Shown: piece by piece, positions 22,239 to 34,815 of the stretch
Position numbering within the stretch: position 1 is the first letter of the stretch
Layout of the letters: every line of letters begins with the position of its first letter
NCBI GenBank assembly: GCA_964030475.1
Contig: CAXIPT010000008.1
Location: 5,356,465-5,420,464 of the forward strand
DNA length: 64,000 nt
Source of the DNA: Tethya wilhelma
Taxonomy: Eukaryota; Porifera; Demospongiae; Tethyida; Tethyidae
Direction: 5' to 3'
Program-made: the position numbers and the translations under genes
The notes under the pieces: generated by a model
Told to the model about the DNA's origin: nothing
The model's database searches: none
The model's input: only the letters and a program-made list of their open reading frames with translations

Positions 22239-25200
22239 TTAGTTTTTAGCCTTCAATACTGCCTTGGGTCTACCAGCTGCCCCTCCAGTTGGACCACCTG
22301 CCTTCCTTTTGGTGGTGGCAGCCTGTCTACCACCATTGCCGACTTGACTCATCCTTGGCTTATTTTCCAACAAACGTTTAGGAACTCTTGTTCTCTTTGG
22401 AGGGGAGATATCAACAGTGAATGCACTTCCTGTCTGCTGCAAGGGTGGTGGTTTTTCGTCCAGGAATTCCCTCAATTTGAAGGTGGAAGGGGCCATGGTG
22501 TTCCGACGCAGCTCCTTGGCACTCGGCCGAGAGGTGAGGACATCGTTGTACGACTGTGGAGTGGGCGGGGCACTGATTCTCCGTCTAGATGGAGCAGGAC
22601 TACGGATATCGTCCTCACTGCGATCGAAGCAAGGTCCCTTCTCCTTAGGTCTCTTCCTGGTGTTGATGGGCTTCATCTCTGGCACAGTGTCGAGGGAAAT
22701 CTCAAATGCAGTCGCTGGTCGTGGTGGTGGCTTAGTGGAAGTCTTTCTGCTAGTTTGACGTCCAGCTCCCTTCTTCTGTGCAGCTCTTGGCTTGCCATTC
22801 TTGATGAGTTCATTTGTGGCATTCATGCTCTCTGGTTGGACCTGTGTCTCTATGGGGTAGGAGGTCTTGAGGTGAGGCAGGGCCAGGGCGTTCCTCATCT
22901 GCAGCTCAGTGATCCTGTCCTGCTTGCCTTCCTCCGGTTTAGAGGAGGAAATTGTCCAGGAGCTGGAACGAGATTTACCAAGCTTGGAGGACGTTGCTGA
23001 TGTGAGCATGGACAGTCGTACAGAGCTAGTGGAGATGTCATTATCACCAGGCTGGGTATTCTCCCGGTCTGAACCATCAGAGTCTTCGATGGAGTCCTCC
23101 ATTTGAAACAGTGGTAGTGATGAGGTCACTCCTCTCTTGATTGCACTCTGACCTCTGACCACATCATTCTGAGTGTAAGTGTAGTGCTCATCTTCATCTG
23201 TGCTGCGGGGTTCATAGCGGGTCCTACGAGAGGTGCTGGGACGAACGGGGGGAGATTTAAGAGTTGCTTGGGACTTTTCACTCTCTCTCAGTTTTCGGGT
23301 AGCATAGTCGAGTTGTGCTTCAAGACTCTTGTTCTCAGTCACGACTGCAGCCAGGTGTTTCTGCTCCTTCACCAGTCTCTTCTGGGTACCCTCCAGCTCA
23401 AGCTGAAGCTCCTCCACCTCACAGTCCAGTTCATCTTTCTCCTTTAGCTCACTCTGAAGGGCTTTGATGGTTGTTCTCAAAGATTGAGATGTAGCACGTT
23501 CTTTATTCCAAGCTTCTTCGTACTCACGAGCAACACTAATGGCTTCTTCCTCACGCTTGCTTATCTCATCCAGCTCTTCATAGAGGCGGTTCTGTTTCTG
23601 AAGAATGTCATGGTTGTCTTTGGTCAGCTGTTTGTAAGCCTGCTCCCGTTCAGCCTGCATGGTCTGGTTCTGCTCCATGAGGGTTTCTATCTGAGCTGCA
23701 AATTGCTTCTGGTTCATGTCCAGCTCACTAGCAGCTTGCTGGTACAACTCCTGCATGAATGAACAATCAATAAAATTATATAGTTAGATGGAAATAAAAC
23801 TGTATCTGATTTGAAGTCCTTTCTAATCCTTTGTATCGTACCTTGAATTTGTCTCTAGATTGTGACAAATCTTCAAGCTCCTCCTTCAAGTTGTCCACCT
23901 GGTTGAGAAGATCAGTGACCCTCTGTTTGTTGAGTGCCAGAACAGCACTGTGAGTCTCCTTTTTGCTGCGATACTCCCTCTCCAAGCTCAGCACCTCCTC
24001 CTTGAGAGCATCTCTCTCACTGGTGAGGGACGACAGAGCACTCTCTTTCACAGCCACCTCTCCTCGGCACTCTGTGGCAGTCCTCTCTAGTTCCTCCACC
24101 CGGGCAGTGAAGTCTGCCCGTACCACTGTGAGCTGCTCCTCCAACGAGCTCTTGTGAGTAGCCAGTGCTGAGAAATCCTCTTCTTTGGCAGCTAGTGCTG
24201 ATCTCACTCTCTCCAGGTCCTCCTGAAGAACGTCTCCTTGTTGGGAAGATTCTTCACATTGCTGCTGGAGAGCACACAACTCCTCTTCAAGGTGGTCTTT
24301 CTCTGTTGTCATGGTAACAATGAGTGCCTCCTTATCGGCAAGCCTCTGCCGACTCTCTTCAAGGGCCTTGCCATCTTTGGCCAGATCATCTTGTAGCCCA
24401 ATCACATCACTGTTCAGTTTGTTCAGCTGTTCTTGCAGGATTGATTTCTCCTTGGTGAGTGTCGACAGGGTGACAGACTGAGAGGAGATCTCATCCTTGC
24501 TCTTCCCCAGCTCCTGTTGGGTGGTGGTTAATGTCGTGAGGAGGTTATCATTGCGACTGGTGATGGTGGCTGTCTCCTTCTCTCTGGCAGCCAGTGCCTC
24601 TGAGTGTTCCAATAGCTTCTCCTCAAGAGATGCCACCTTGCTGTTCAGTGTGGAGATGGTGTCTTCCTTGGCTGTGAGCTGGGTTTGAAGATCCACCAAT
24701 GCTGTCTCTTTCTCTGTGCATAGATCGGTTTGTGTCTGCAGTTCAGTTCCCAGCCTGGCTAGTTTCTCTTCAAGAGTGGTTTTGTCAGAGTCCAGAGATG
24801 ACAGCAAGTCCTCCTTGTGAGCTACCACACTCTTTAACTCCTCAAGGTCACATTCAGCAGCAGCCAACTTCCCTTCAACGATCTCCTTCTCCCTGGCTAG
24901 CTGGGCCAGAGCACTGTCCTTGGTGGCCACGTCACACACCATGAGCTGTTTCTCGTGGTCTAAACTAGCTGAGTAAGCCTCACTCTCCTCCTTGTACTTG
25001 GAGAACTCCACCTCCTTGGACAGCAGGGAGGCCTGCCATGGCAGGAAACACACATAATACCCTTGAACAATAGTGATTTGATGAATAACATGGCAATACC
25101 TTGAGTTGTCCCATCTCCTGCTCTCTCTTGGCCAGTAGCTCCTTCCTCTCAAACTGCTCAGCCTGCAGAGACGACCCAGATCACATCAGTGTCTTCAATA

Positions 25201-28200
25201 ACACCCCATGCAGTGACCCACCTCAAGGTTTCCCTCCAAGATGGCTGCTCTCGTCTTTAGCTGCTCATTTTCAGTCTTAATCTTCTCCAGCAATTCTTCA
25301 ACTTGAACTTTGTACTCCAGATACTGGGCGCTAGCAGCCTGGTGTTGTCCCTCAAGGCTCTTCAAGGAGGCCTTCAGCGTGTCCACCTCGGACTGGTGCA
25401 GCATTGCATCACCCTGGAGACGCAGGAGGAGAACACATCATGGCATGGAGAACAAGCATAATTCACAATTTTAAAGAGGTATGTTCTGCATCCATTTTTG
25501 GATGATTCTAGACCTCAAATAATCATCCATTATTGGATGTTAATTTCCTTGAATGAAATTTTCATCCAAAATTGGATGATTTTTTTATCTGTTCCCTCTA
25601 TAGAGAAATGAAGTAATCTATTATCATCCATATTTGGATGTATTATATCATCCAATAATGGATGATATATTTGTCTTCCGTATTTGGATGCTTTGGGTCA
25701 TCCAATAATTGATTGCATATTTTTCTTCCATATTTGGATGTTTAATGTCATTTAATATGTTCCAATAGATAAAAATCATCCAATTTTGGATGAAAATTTC
25801 ATTCAAGGAAATTAACATCCAATTATGGATGATTATTGAGGTCTAGAATCATCCAAAGTTGGATGATGACCATACCTATCTTAAAATATGAGCATTTTGC
25901 TCATGTTATAGTTTTGCAAAAAATACTACGTAAGTAAATATTATTGAGTACCTGCAGTGTTTCCACTAGGGTGGTGAGCTTCCTGTTCTCCTGACTGAGG
26001 GACTGCTCAGCTTCAGTCTTCGCCTCCAGAGATGATTGGAGGGAGTCTCTCATTTCCTCCAGTAGCTGGCACCTCCCACTCCACTCCTTCAACTCCAGGG
26101 CCATCTAGGGAGGAGGGGACACACACCATGGCCACACTTCCTCACAGCTAGCTGCAGCTATAATACCTCTTTGTTCTGGTCCAGGAGGCGGCCCATCTCA
26201 CTGCTCTTGGCCTGCACCTCTATCCCAGTGGTCTTCAGCTCCAACTCCAGTCTCTTGTTGGCACTGGATGCCTCCACCAGCGACTGGTTCACCTGGTCCA
26301 ACCTCTGTACACACACACACACACAGATCATTCTCACCATTGATATTAGAAGTAATATGGGCATGTATTACTTCTAATATCAATGATCTCATCCATCAAT
26401 AATACCATGACATACCCATACCCTACCTGTTCATACTCCCTTGCTCTTGCCTCAACGCCTGCGTACTGCTCCAGCTGTTCCTCCAGATCCAGACTCTTCT
26501 TCTTGTATCCCTGCAGTGACTCCACCTCTGCCTGATATCGCGCTAGAGACTTCTCTGCTCTCTTGAGGTCTTCGTTCCGCTGGTCCAGCTCATCCTGCAG
26601 GTCCTTCATCTCCTCCACCTGTTGCAGCTTGTCCTGGAGCTTGTGGTAGCTGGACTCGAGGGAGGAATGCTCCTCTGTCTTGGCAACGAGCTGAGCTGAA
26701 CACTCTTGAAGGAGATTGTCTTGGTCCTCCAACTTGTTCTGGAGAAGTTTTATTCGGTTTGTCTGATTGTCTATGGTGTTTTTGAGCACTCTGATGTGAT
26801 GCTTCAACACACACACTTCCTCTCTCTGCCCCTCAGAGTCAGCTGGCTGCAGGCAATGAATGAGACACACATCACACAGATACAGTAAACCACTTGTAGA
26901 GAATAGCCTTGTTCCCAAACAGCTCCATTGCGAATATTTTCTGCAATAAAGGAGGAGCCTGGGAACAAGGCTAGGTAGAGAACACACACCTTGAATATCT
27001 TTCTGCTGGAAGTGGAGGACTTCTTCAGGAGGGACTTTGTAATGGCTGGTGACTTCAACCACAGAGCACCAGCTGGGGAATCGAGGCCTTCGTAGAAGAG
27101 CACCTTCTTTGAAGAGCTCCTTCCCACTGCTGGAGTGAACTTGTACACCTCTCCTCTCACTGGCTGCTGCTCTGTGAAGGAACAGTCGGCTCCCACAATG
27201 GGCGTGGCAGGCTGACTGAGGCTGTCCACCGACACATTCTGATCCTCGTAACTTGGCAACCGTTCCCCAATGCCTGTACGTGAGAAGCACACACAGTCAC
27301 AGTGGATCTAACCTTTGACACACATAGTGTTAATGACTTGAATTAGCAAATGCAGAAGGGACAGCTAACTAAGCTAAACTACAAGTACATGTAGCAATAA
27401 TGAAGAAACAACATTGGAAATGAAACAAGACACAGAAATGGCCAAATAATAGAAAGGAAGCAAACAAGATGGAATGGACTTGATTTTTATCTAAGCGATT
27501 TTCAACCCTCTCTAAGAGATTTTATCTAAGAGGATTTTCATCTAAGCAATTTTGTATCAGAGCTAGATGAAAATGGCTTAGACTAAAACCACTTAGACAA
27601 AAGGCTTAGAAAATCGCTTAGATGACTTTGGAAATCCCTTTGAAGGGGTTAAAAATAGCTTAGGTAAGAAATCGGTTAGCAAAATCAGTTTGAACCTTCA
27701 GAGCCTGGACCATAGTTATAACTGCATACACATTTGAGTTATAACTGTTCATATTTGAGTTATACTACATACGTTTGAGTCATAATGTATATAAGTTACA
27801 CACACGCCCTCTCACCTGATGTGAATGCCCCTGTAGCAACATCGTTGTTCTTCACCTTTGCCAGAGCACTCTCAATGAAGAACATGATGTCCCATTGGCT
27901 GGGCTGGTCCAATGAGGTGATCCCTCTAATAATGTCCTCGTTAGGCTTCTTCTGGACAGCAAAACACAGCAGCAGTACCACCACCTATGATGCAAGGGAT
28001 GTGTTGTGTGCGTTAATTGGAAAGAAGGGGTCGTTATAGTGGAGAAACAAACCCTTGCAATGTGTTCTTCGTTTCCTGCCTGTACTTCATTCAAGGAGAT
28101 GACTTTTGTCAGTGAAGAGTTGCAAAACTCTGATGGTGAAACAAAGATAGAAATTATCAAAATTTTGGAGTACGTACACATTTTCTTCAGTAGTACAATG

Positions 28201-28476
28201 TCACAGTACCTTCCAAGATACTCCATATTTCACTCCAGGGGTCTGCACTAGCATCACACTGCTGCTCTTCGTGCATTACTGAACGCAGACATTTGAGTAA
28301 GACGCTCCCAGATGAAAGGTCACCAAAACCATCGCATTTTCCTTCCAAAACTTCAAACGTGTTTACCTGAAATGTGTTAATATGATAATGCAGACATTTT
28401 AGAGTACTCTGGGCTTCGTACTCACCCATTTCAGCAAGGATTCAGGCCTTGCTACTCGCTCAAATCCGCTCTCCAT
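22239..28476 (-). CDS. NUMA1: NuMA-like nuclear mitotic apparatus protein
   Basis: Spindle-pole coiled-coil protein linking dynein to cortical LGN/Pins. The start at 28476 gives MESGFERVARPESLLKWVNT, followed by a globular Hook-like N-terminal domain spread over several exons. Next is a very long coiled coil encoded mainly by 23820-27290, dense in heptads of Leu/Glu/Lys. The last exon (22239-23756) ends the coiled coil and has a basic, Ser/Pro-rich tail. Within it, at about 22850-22916, RITELQMRN..PHLKTSYPIE matches the LGN-binding segment of vertebrate NuMA, which makes the orthology firm. The tail (RTRVPKRLL, TKRKAGG) is basic, as in microtubule- and nuclear-targeting regions. Shorter than vertebrate NuMA. 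Introns carry several foldback elements. Divergent from HMMR. Confidence 0.88.
25466..25893. mobile_element. Foldback/MITE-like element with ~100-bp inverted arms in a NuMA intron
   Basis: The left arm (~25466-25593) and the right arm (~25766-25893) are near-perfect reverse complements, e.g. GATTCTAGACCTCAAATAAT on the left against its complement on the right. Between and within the arms the palindrome ATCCAAWWWTGGAT recurs about ten times. No coding capacity. The whole unit can fold into one long hairpin. Confidence 0.85.
26338..26385. repeat. Perfect ~20-bp inverted repeat, NuMA intron
   Basis: TTGATATTAGAAGTAATA and its exact complement, separated by about 8 bases, lie beside an intronic (AC)n run. 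Confidence 0.9.
26904..26973. repeat. 14-bp inverted repeat (TAGCCTTGTTCCCA), NuMA intron
   Basis: TAGCCTTGTTCCCA at 26904 and TGGGAACAAGGCTA at 26960 bound a ~42-bp spacer, a typical very short MITE-like hairpin. Confidence 0.8.
27480..27705. mobile_element. MITE copy B1 (left end truncated), NuMA intron
   Basis: Shares with 54342-54856 the internal TTTTTATCTAAGCGATTTT-type units, GCTTAGATGACTTTGGAAAT, and the right terminus AATCAGTTTGAACCTTCAGA followed by GCC. The outer left terminus is missing. Noncoding. Confidence 0.85.
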
Positions 28477-28669
28477 CTTCTTCACAACAAAACCGCTCGA
28501 GATTTGAATCTCTCACTAATTTGCACATGCGCAGAACGGCAAAAATTCAAATCGCGGAAATTGGCGGGTGTTTTGAACTTTTGTGGGTCTTTTGTTTTGG
28601 GCAGAGCCACAGTTGAGGGTTTTCTTCCTGATTGACAAAGTTCAGCGGTTTGCAGGTGATGAGAGAGAC
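28477..28669. promoter_or_regulatory. Divergent promoter region NuMA / HMMR
   Basis: 193 bp between start codons. It contains TTTGAATCTC..TTCAAAT and TTTGAA/TTCAAA elements related to cell-cycle CHR sites, and TTGGCGGG (~28560), a classic E2F-like site. This fits co-expression of two mitotic genes. Confidence 0.6.
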
Positions 28670-29025
28670 ATGTTTTCAAAGGCAGAGAGATTCAAAACAA
28701 AAGGTTTGTGCAAGCTGTTTGAACGACTCTTTGACATAATTAGTGAACGTGCTGTACAGCTTCTGAAACACCAGCGCCGGGGGCCTACAATTTGAAATGG
28801 CAGGACGACAACTGTGGAGCAGCCTCCTTTGATAAGTCAGCCAGGTTCAAGCAGGAAGAACAGACAGGTAAAGATAAATGCCGCTGTTGAAAGCCACTGG
28901 CTGTCAGTCTACAACATTATTTTGTCCTTATTATAGGTGAATGCTACTCATTTGAAGATGACTCGATAATTTCAACAACTCCAGTAAGAATCAATGTAGC
29001 TACAGAAATCCAAATGAGTATGCAA

Positions 29026-29081
<56 letters not shown>

Positions 29082-30590
29082 ACACAGCGAAAGACTTCCC
29101 GTGAGGAGTCCACTGGCCAGAAACCACTCTCCAGATCAAAAGTAGCTAGCAGAGAAGGCAGTGTCAAGGCCAGGAAGACAGCACCCCCTCCTGGCAACTC
29201 TGTTAGGATAGCTGAGCTAGAAAAGGAGGTATAGGAACAAATTTACAATAGCCAACCATAGATATTATACACTACATATTGTATAATATCTATGAGCCAA
29301 CTTGTAGCTGTTTGGCAGCTGTCTTCAGCCACTGGCTGTTTGTTACACATCAGGTAAAGAGACTGCTCTTGGAGAGAAATGAGCTCAGTAAACAGCTCTC
29401 TTCCAGCAAGAGTGAGGTTGGCAAACTGGAGGGGAAACTGCAGGTGGGTCTGTCTCTCTCTCTCAGTGTGTGTGTCACTGTGTGTGTGCAGGTGTCCAGC
29501 TGTTGTCTTGGATAATTGTGTTGAGTGTCAGAACAACTTTAGAATACATTGCTTGTGAGAGCCAATCATTGTTTATTAGTGGCCCATCTGTTTGTCTCCA
29601 TTGCCTAATACATGCCATATATCCCATTGAAATCACACACACACACATTGTCATCTAAATATGAATGCCTTTTCTGTGGCTGTGTGTGTAGATGGCAGTA
29701 AGAGACAAGTCAGCCATGCAGGCTCAGCTGGCCAGTCTACAGAAAGAGAACCTTAGTCTCATTCGAGGGAAGGCTGTCCTTGAAGCAAAGGTACACACAC
29801 ACACACACACACACACGTCTGTAACTGTTTTCAGTTCACACATAAGAAGAATGTAGACCTATAGTGGTTGTATTGTTAGAGATAAGAGAGACACCAATTT
29901 GTTGAGAAAATAATGCAAGTTTCATTTTCAATACAAGCCCACATTGCCAGTCTCAGTACATAAGACCATAAGTTGTGTCACAAGTACACACACATGGTCA
30001 CATCTCTCACAGCTTGTTCATCTAATGAAAATGTGTTATAAAAATCAAATGGTGGCTAGTTCATTTTGCAGAGGAAATTGATGGTTGTTGAACCATTGTC
30101 TGATTTGTTCCCAATGAGTGCCATAAAGAGACAGGCCTTTCAACTGGCCTCTCTGTTGTGGTATCATCTTACAGCCAGACTCACACACTCTCTCTCTTCT
30201 CTTTCTAGGTCTCTTCAGAAGACAAGAGAACACTTGAAGTACAACTTCACCAGCTGAGATCTGAAAGGTCCATCCTACATACATAACATTGTGTAATAGA
30301 GCTGTGATAGCTGTCCTATCAGCACTGATTGTCACAGTACATCGAGTCCAAGTGGTGTACAGTGAATGATTGTTTGTGCTCTCCATTTTAGGGACAAGCT
30401 CCAGGCTGATTTGGCCATGGCTGAACAATCCATTGCTGAGAGAACTCACACCACCACCAGCCTACACAAACAGATAAAGTAAACAGAGTAGCTAACACAT
30501 ACTTTGAACTGCTTCATCATGGTTGTACACACATTCACTTGTGGAGGAAGTCACTATTGACACTACAAGTGCCATCTACTGCTTCAGTCG

Positions 30591-30638
<48 letters not shown>

Positions 30639-32133
30639 TATGTTCTTGTGTGTTTATTTTAAAGATAAAAGCTATTGTGCATCTATGGCTAAATTATTGA
30701 CACACAGCTGTTCTCCCCTCTCCTCCTCCAGCTGCCTGGAGAGTGAGCTAGCTGCTGTTGGTAAGGACAAAGAAGGACTCCTGGAACAACTTGCAGGGGC
30801 CGAGGGGAGACTGGAGGAGAGAAAGAAGGAGATGGAGAAGCAGGAGGAAGAACATCAGAATGCGCTGGAATCCCTGACAAGGAAGTGTCTAGCGTTTGAA
30901 GAGGAGCTGGACCACCAGAAGAAGACCAGCAAAGAGAGGGTGACCATCTTGGAGTCACAGCTGAAGGCTGCTGAGTCAGCACAGAGAGAGCAGTAAGAGA
31001 ATGGACAGCTGAACTAATAGTCACGGACGAAATGTTCTGTTTTCTTTTCTAATTCGTTTACAGAGCTAATGAGTTCCAGGCAACCATTGCTGTGCTTAAT
31101 GCAAAGGAGGTAGCGCTACCATATTGTGTGTGTGTGTTGAAGATTTAGGTTTGTCCTTGCAGGCTAACATAACTCAGTTGAAATCAGAAATTGAAAAATT
31201 AGAATCTGAAGGGAAAAAACTTAAGAAGTAAGTCTGTTTTGTAATGCTTCTATTCCTCTAACTAATTGATGCCTCCATCCATTCATCCAGGAGTGGCAGA
31301 AAGCACCAGAGTGAATTAGCACAGTGAGTCACTGCTTGGGTTCAGAGGTGATTCCCAGGCAGCAAGGTACTCTCATGTCTCTTCCTACAGGTCTGAAGCC
31401 AGACTGAAAGAGGCACGAGATAAGATCTCTTCTTTAGAAAAAGCTGCAGCAGCAAATCAGCTTGCATTCGAAAAAGAACTAGGTATGTGTGTGTGTTGAC
31501 ATTTATAAAAAACACTCCCTCTCTCTCTCTTTCTTGTGATGCAGCTCACCAGAAGAAGAGCAGCAAAGAGAGGCAGACAGCACTGGAATCCCAACTGAAG
31601 GAGAATGAGGCAGCTCACAAGAAACTGTACGTAGAATGACCCCTAGCAACTGACTGTGCCCCTTACAGTAGTTACTGCCTTCTCTCTTCTATTGCAGAAC
31701 TAGTGAATACCAGACAATGAGCAAGACTTTGAAATCCAAGGAGGTGCACATCTTTATCCTGTGACAGTTTTGTACATATTTACCATTATCATAACATTTA
31801 TCTCAATGCTCCAGAGTGCTGTGGTTGAACTGAAGTCTCAGGTAGCAACTCTGACAAGAGAAAGACAAGAGATACAGGAGTAAGCTCCATGTTATGTAGA
31901 TGCACTGAGCTGCTGTGTGGTCATACTGTATAGCGGGAAAGTTTTAATGGTGTTTAACTTTCGTGGCTCATCTGTCACAGTTAAAAAGCAAAAATATCTG
32001 ACTAGAGACATCTGTGAAAAAGTTTGACACTGGGAAACTTTCCCATTATACGGTAGTCACCATCATTATCAAAGTTAGTGTTAATCTTAAGTGAGTGTGT
32101 ATATAGGGAGTGACCTTGCATACATAAGTTAAT

Positions 32134-32174
<41 letters not shown>

Positions 32175-32654
32175 TGTAAATCATCACCATCAGAAAGAAT
32201 TGCTGAACTAGAAGCAGAAAATGAAAGGCTACGCAGAGAGAATGAGGAGTTGTCTAAGGCATACACGGCCATTGAGGAGAGGTTCAAACCTTACATGTCT
32301 CAGTTGGATGAGCTGGAGGACCTCAACAGACTACTACAGCAGCAGACAGAGATGGCTAGGTCTGAGGCAGAGAGGATGGGGGACCAGTATGCCAAGCTAC
32401 TTGGGCACCAGAACCACCGGCAGAAGATACAGCACATCATGAAGTTGAAGGATGAGAATGCCCGCCTAAAACAAGTGGGTCGATAGAGGTTGGTGGGTGT
32501 TTATTGTGAGATGGTTTGGTGTTTTCTTCAGGAAATAACGAAGCTAAGGAATGAAGTCGACAAACACAAGAGGAGCATCAGACGTCTTGAGGAGGAGAAA
32601 GGAGCAAGTGTCTCCAAGATGAAGAAAACAAAACCACTTGCAGCTAAGAATTAG
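28670..32654 (+). CDS. HMMR: HMMR/RHAMM spindle coiled-coil protein
   Basis: Microtubule- and centrosome-associated coiled-coil protein that targets TPX2 and regulates spindle assembly and orientation. Exon 1 starts MFSKAERFKTK. The next exon gives APGAYNLKWQ and FDKSARFKQ, matching the family N-terminus (PGAYD..., FQKSQRFK). Many small coiled-coil exons follow with heptad Leu/Glu/Lys. The last two exons hold the highly conserved C-terminal signature YAKLLGHQNHRQKIQHIMKL then KDENARLKQ and ITKLRNEVDKHKR, the centrosome-targeting region. It ends KPLAAKN. The first intron is only about 60 bp. Two acceptors are formed directly by CA repeats (29087, 32173). Expected function and expression: mitosis. 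Confidence 0.9.
29029..29087. repeat. (CA)n microsatellite forming an HMMR 3' splice site
   Basis: About 25 CA units run into CGTACACAG at the exon start at 29088. Confidence 0.9.
29257..29294. repeat. 14-bp perfect inverted repeat in an HMMR intron
   Basis: CATAGATATTATAC and GTATAATATCTATG flank a 10-base loop. It is a small hairpin of unknown role. Confidence 0.85.
31924..32055. mobile_element. MITE family A copy (TIR TACTGTATAGCGGGAAA), HMMR intron
   Basis: 132-bp noncoding element bounded by TACTGTATAGCGGGAAAGTT and the near complement AAACTTTCCCATTATACGGTA. The terminal sequence is shared with the element at 42387-42596. Confidence 0.75.
32137..32173. repeat. (CA)n microsatellite forming an HMMR 3' splice site
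   Basis: The repeat itself ends in CAG, the acceptor for the exon at 32174. Confidence 0.9.
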
Positions 32655-32839
32655 TCGCTGCACGCACACATGCACGCCAAATGTTTTGTATGCCTTTTAT
32701 ATCATTGTTGCATTTACATACGTACACTGTTCTGCACGCTTGCTATCTGCGCATGCGCATTTGATTACAAAAATCGTACCGCAAACAAACCACGTGATTG
32801 TCATAATCATAATCATTTCGGTAGAGGTCAGAACCAGAG

Positions 32840-34322
32840 ATGGGGTGTCTGGAGAGCTGTTTCAAGGAGGATAATGACCAGCCTGACGTAAGGAACACAA
32901 AGCCTCATAGTTATACATTACTCTGACGTATTACTCGTTGCACGGATTACCGATATACTGCGTTATTTGTAGGGTCAAAATGAAACGGACCCTCTGCTGA
33001 GGAGAAAGCAGCCCAGTGCTGTCCAACCGATACCATCGTGAGTGGAGAGAAACAGTGAACATGTTATGTATGCACATAAGCCCTCGTTGGCCTGCAAGTG
33101 GTTCAAGTGTGACAGTGTGTCCATATAACTGCCCATTGATTGAGGGATATCTGTTTTTTTCCAAGGTGTAAATAATTCATTACCCCATGCACTCTTAATT
33201 TGCTGCTCTGATAATTTTTTGAGAGTCCAGTTTCTAGGCCAAGTGAGACAGCTGTGCATTATTAAAAGTACCGGTGAACTTTAGTAGCAAAGTTCTCTGA
33301 GTTCACAGATCGTGTTTCCATAGCACCATTGTCTGCCCAGCTATATGGCCGATGTGGCAGTTGACATCACTACTAGGGAGTCACTGTTTGTGGCTGTGTT
33401 GATGTGTGCTGTTCATGTGCTCACACTGGTCATGTGACTTGACTGCCTTTGTATGTTTCATCAGTGCTTGCTTCCTCTACAAGAAGCATGTGACTGAGAT
33501 TCCTCTTGTTCAACTGGTATACCCTCCATGTGTAGATTATTGCACTACTGCTGTTTTCTCTTGTGAAATGTACCCCATATTCTCTTGGTTGAAATTACTG
33601 TGATGATATGTTTTAATATAGAAATGCCTATGGATCTGGTAATCATATCACCAAGACTGATGAGGAGTCAGCATTGAACAGAATACTCCAGAAAACTGCA
33701 AAGTGAGTTGTTTGGTGGAAGTGTTTGGCTTGTGTTTTGTGTCCATGAACTGGCCACAGGGGTTACTGGCCTGTCTGCTTGATTAATTGTGTGTGGTGTT
33801 ATCAATAATATGGTTGTGGCCTAGCTTATCATGTGACTACCATGTGATTGATAATCTCTGCAGTGATGTCATTGATGTGACAGTGGTAGAGCCTCACAGC
33901 ATGGAGAATGCTGAAGTGAGAGGAAGAACAAGAGACTACCAGTGAGTGACACACTCTCTCTAGTTCTCTTATTGTCTAACTTCTTTAGTCAAAACCTCAT
34001 TCTTGTTTCCGTGTTTCTTCCTCTCTAGCTCTCAGGTTGCTTCAATAAGAGGCGTCTCAAGACAGACTGGTAAACTCCCGGCTTCCAACCAACCTCCACA
34101 AGTTATGCTCTCGAAAGAATTAGTCTCTCCAAGTGACATCAAATTTGTACGTAATTGTACAACTATCACTTAGTGTGTGTACATTGTATTTGATATGTTG
34201 CAAACACACACTCACTCACCCTCCTGTAGATCAGCGATCGTTCGGAGGCTGCTAATGCAGCTGTAGAGAGCATGGAGATCAAGAGTGGAGAACCATTAGT
34301 GGTCCAGTTTGCAGCTCCGTGA
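32840..34322 (+). CDS. LAMTOR1: LAMTOR1/p18 Ragulator lysosomal anchor
   Basis: Scaffold of the Ragulator complex that tethers Rag GTPases and mTORC1 to the lysosome. MGCLESC at the start has Gly2 for myristoylation and Cys3/Cys7 for palmitoylation. An acidic segment and NETDPLL, a dileucine-type sorting signal, follow. Exons 32840-32887, 32973-33037, 33622-33702, 33864-33941, 34029-34146 and 34230-34322. The core TDEESALNRILQKTANDVID and the C-terminal EPLVVQFAAP (family: ELVVQF.-P) match LAMTOR1. Total about 160 residues, the usual length. It lies 185 bp downstream of HMMR on the same strand. Confidence 0.93.
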
Positions 34323-34815
34323 AGCATGATCCTGCAAGGAGAACTGTAGTCCAATTCATGGTGATCTCTCAGCATTATTATGATACACTCACACAAACTG
34401 TATTATTAAAGAAATCTTTTGTGTTTTTAAAGCTAATGTTATAGTACAATGCATTCTCTGTGTATTACAATTTGCTCGTATTATCTGTGTGTGTGTGTGT
34501 GTGTGTGTGTGTTGTGTGTACAAGGCCATTGTTATATGGAGCCTTTCTCTCACTATAATTGTGTGTGTGTGTGTGTTGGTGTCTATGGTCTTAATTGTGT
34601 GTATGTTTCTCTGATTAAATGTTCTGTATCAAACTTTATTTCTAGATTTTACCATAATTGTCTGTATATATGTTTTGTGCATGTGCTCTTGTACAATGTC
34701 ATGACTTTTTCACTTGAAACAAGAGACTAATGAATGAATACAAGATTAAGACATGTATATAATGTAAACAGAACAGGAAGGAAGGACGCTACAGTGTTAC
34801 ATACAGGGAGCTAGT
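34323..34815. other. Convergent 3' region LAMTOR1 / LEM kinase
   Basis: Holds two interrupted GT microsatellites (~34486-34511, 34561-34576) and AT-rich 3'UTR-like sequence. No gene is seen. Confidence 0.6.
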
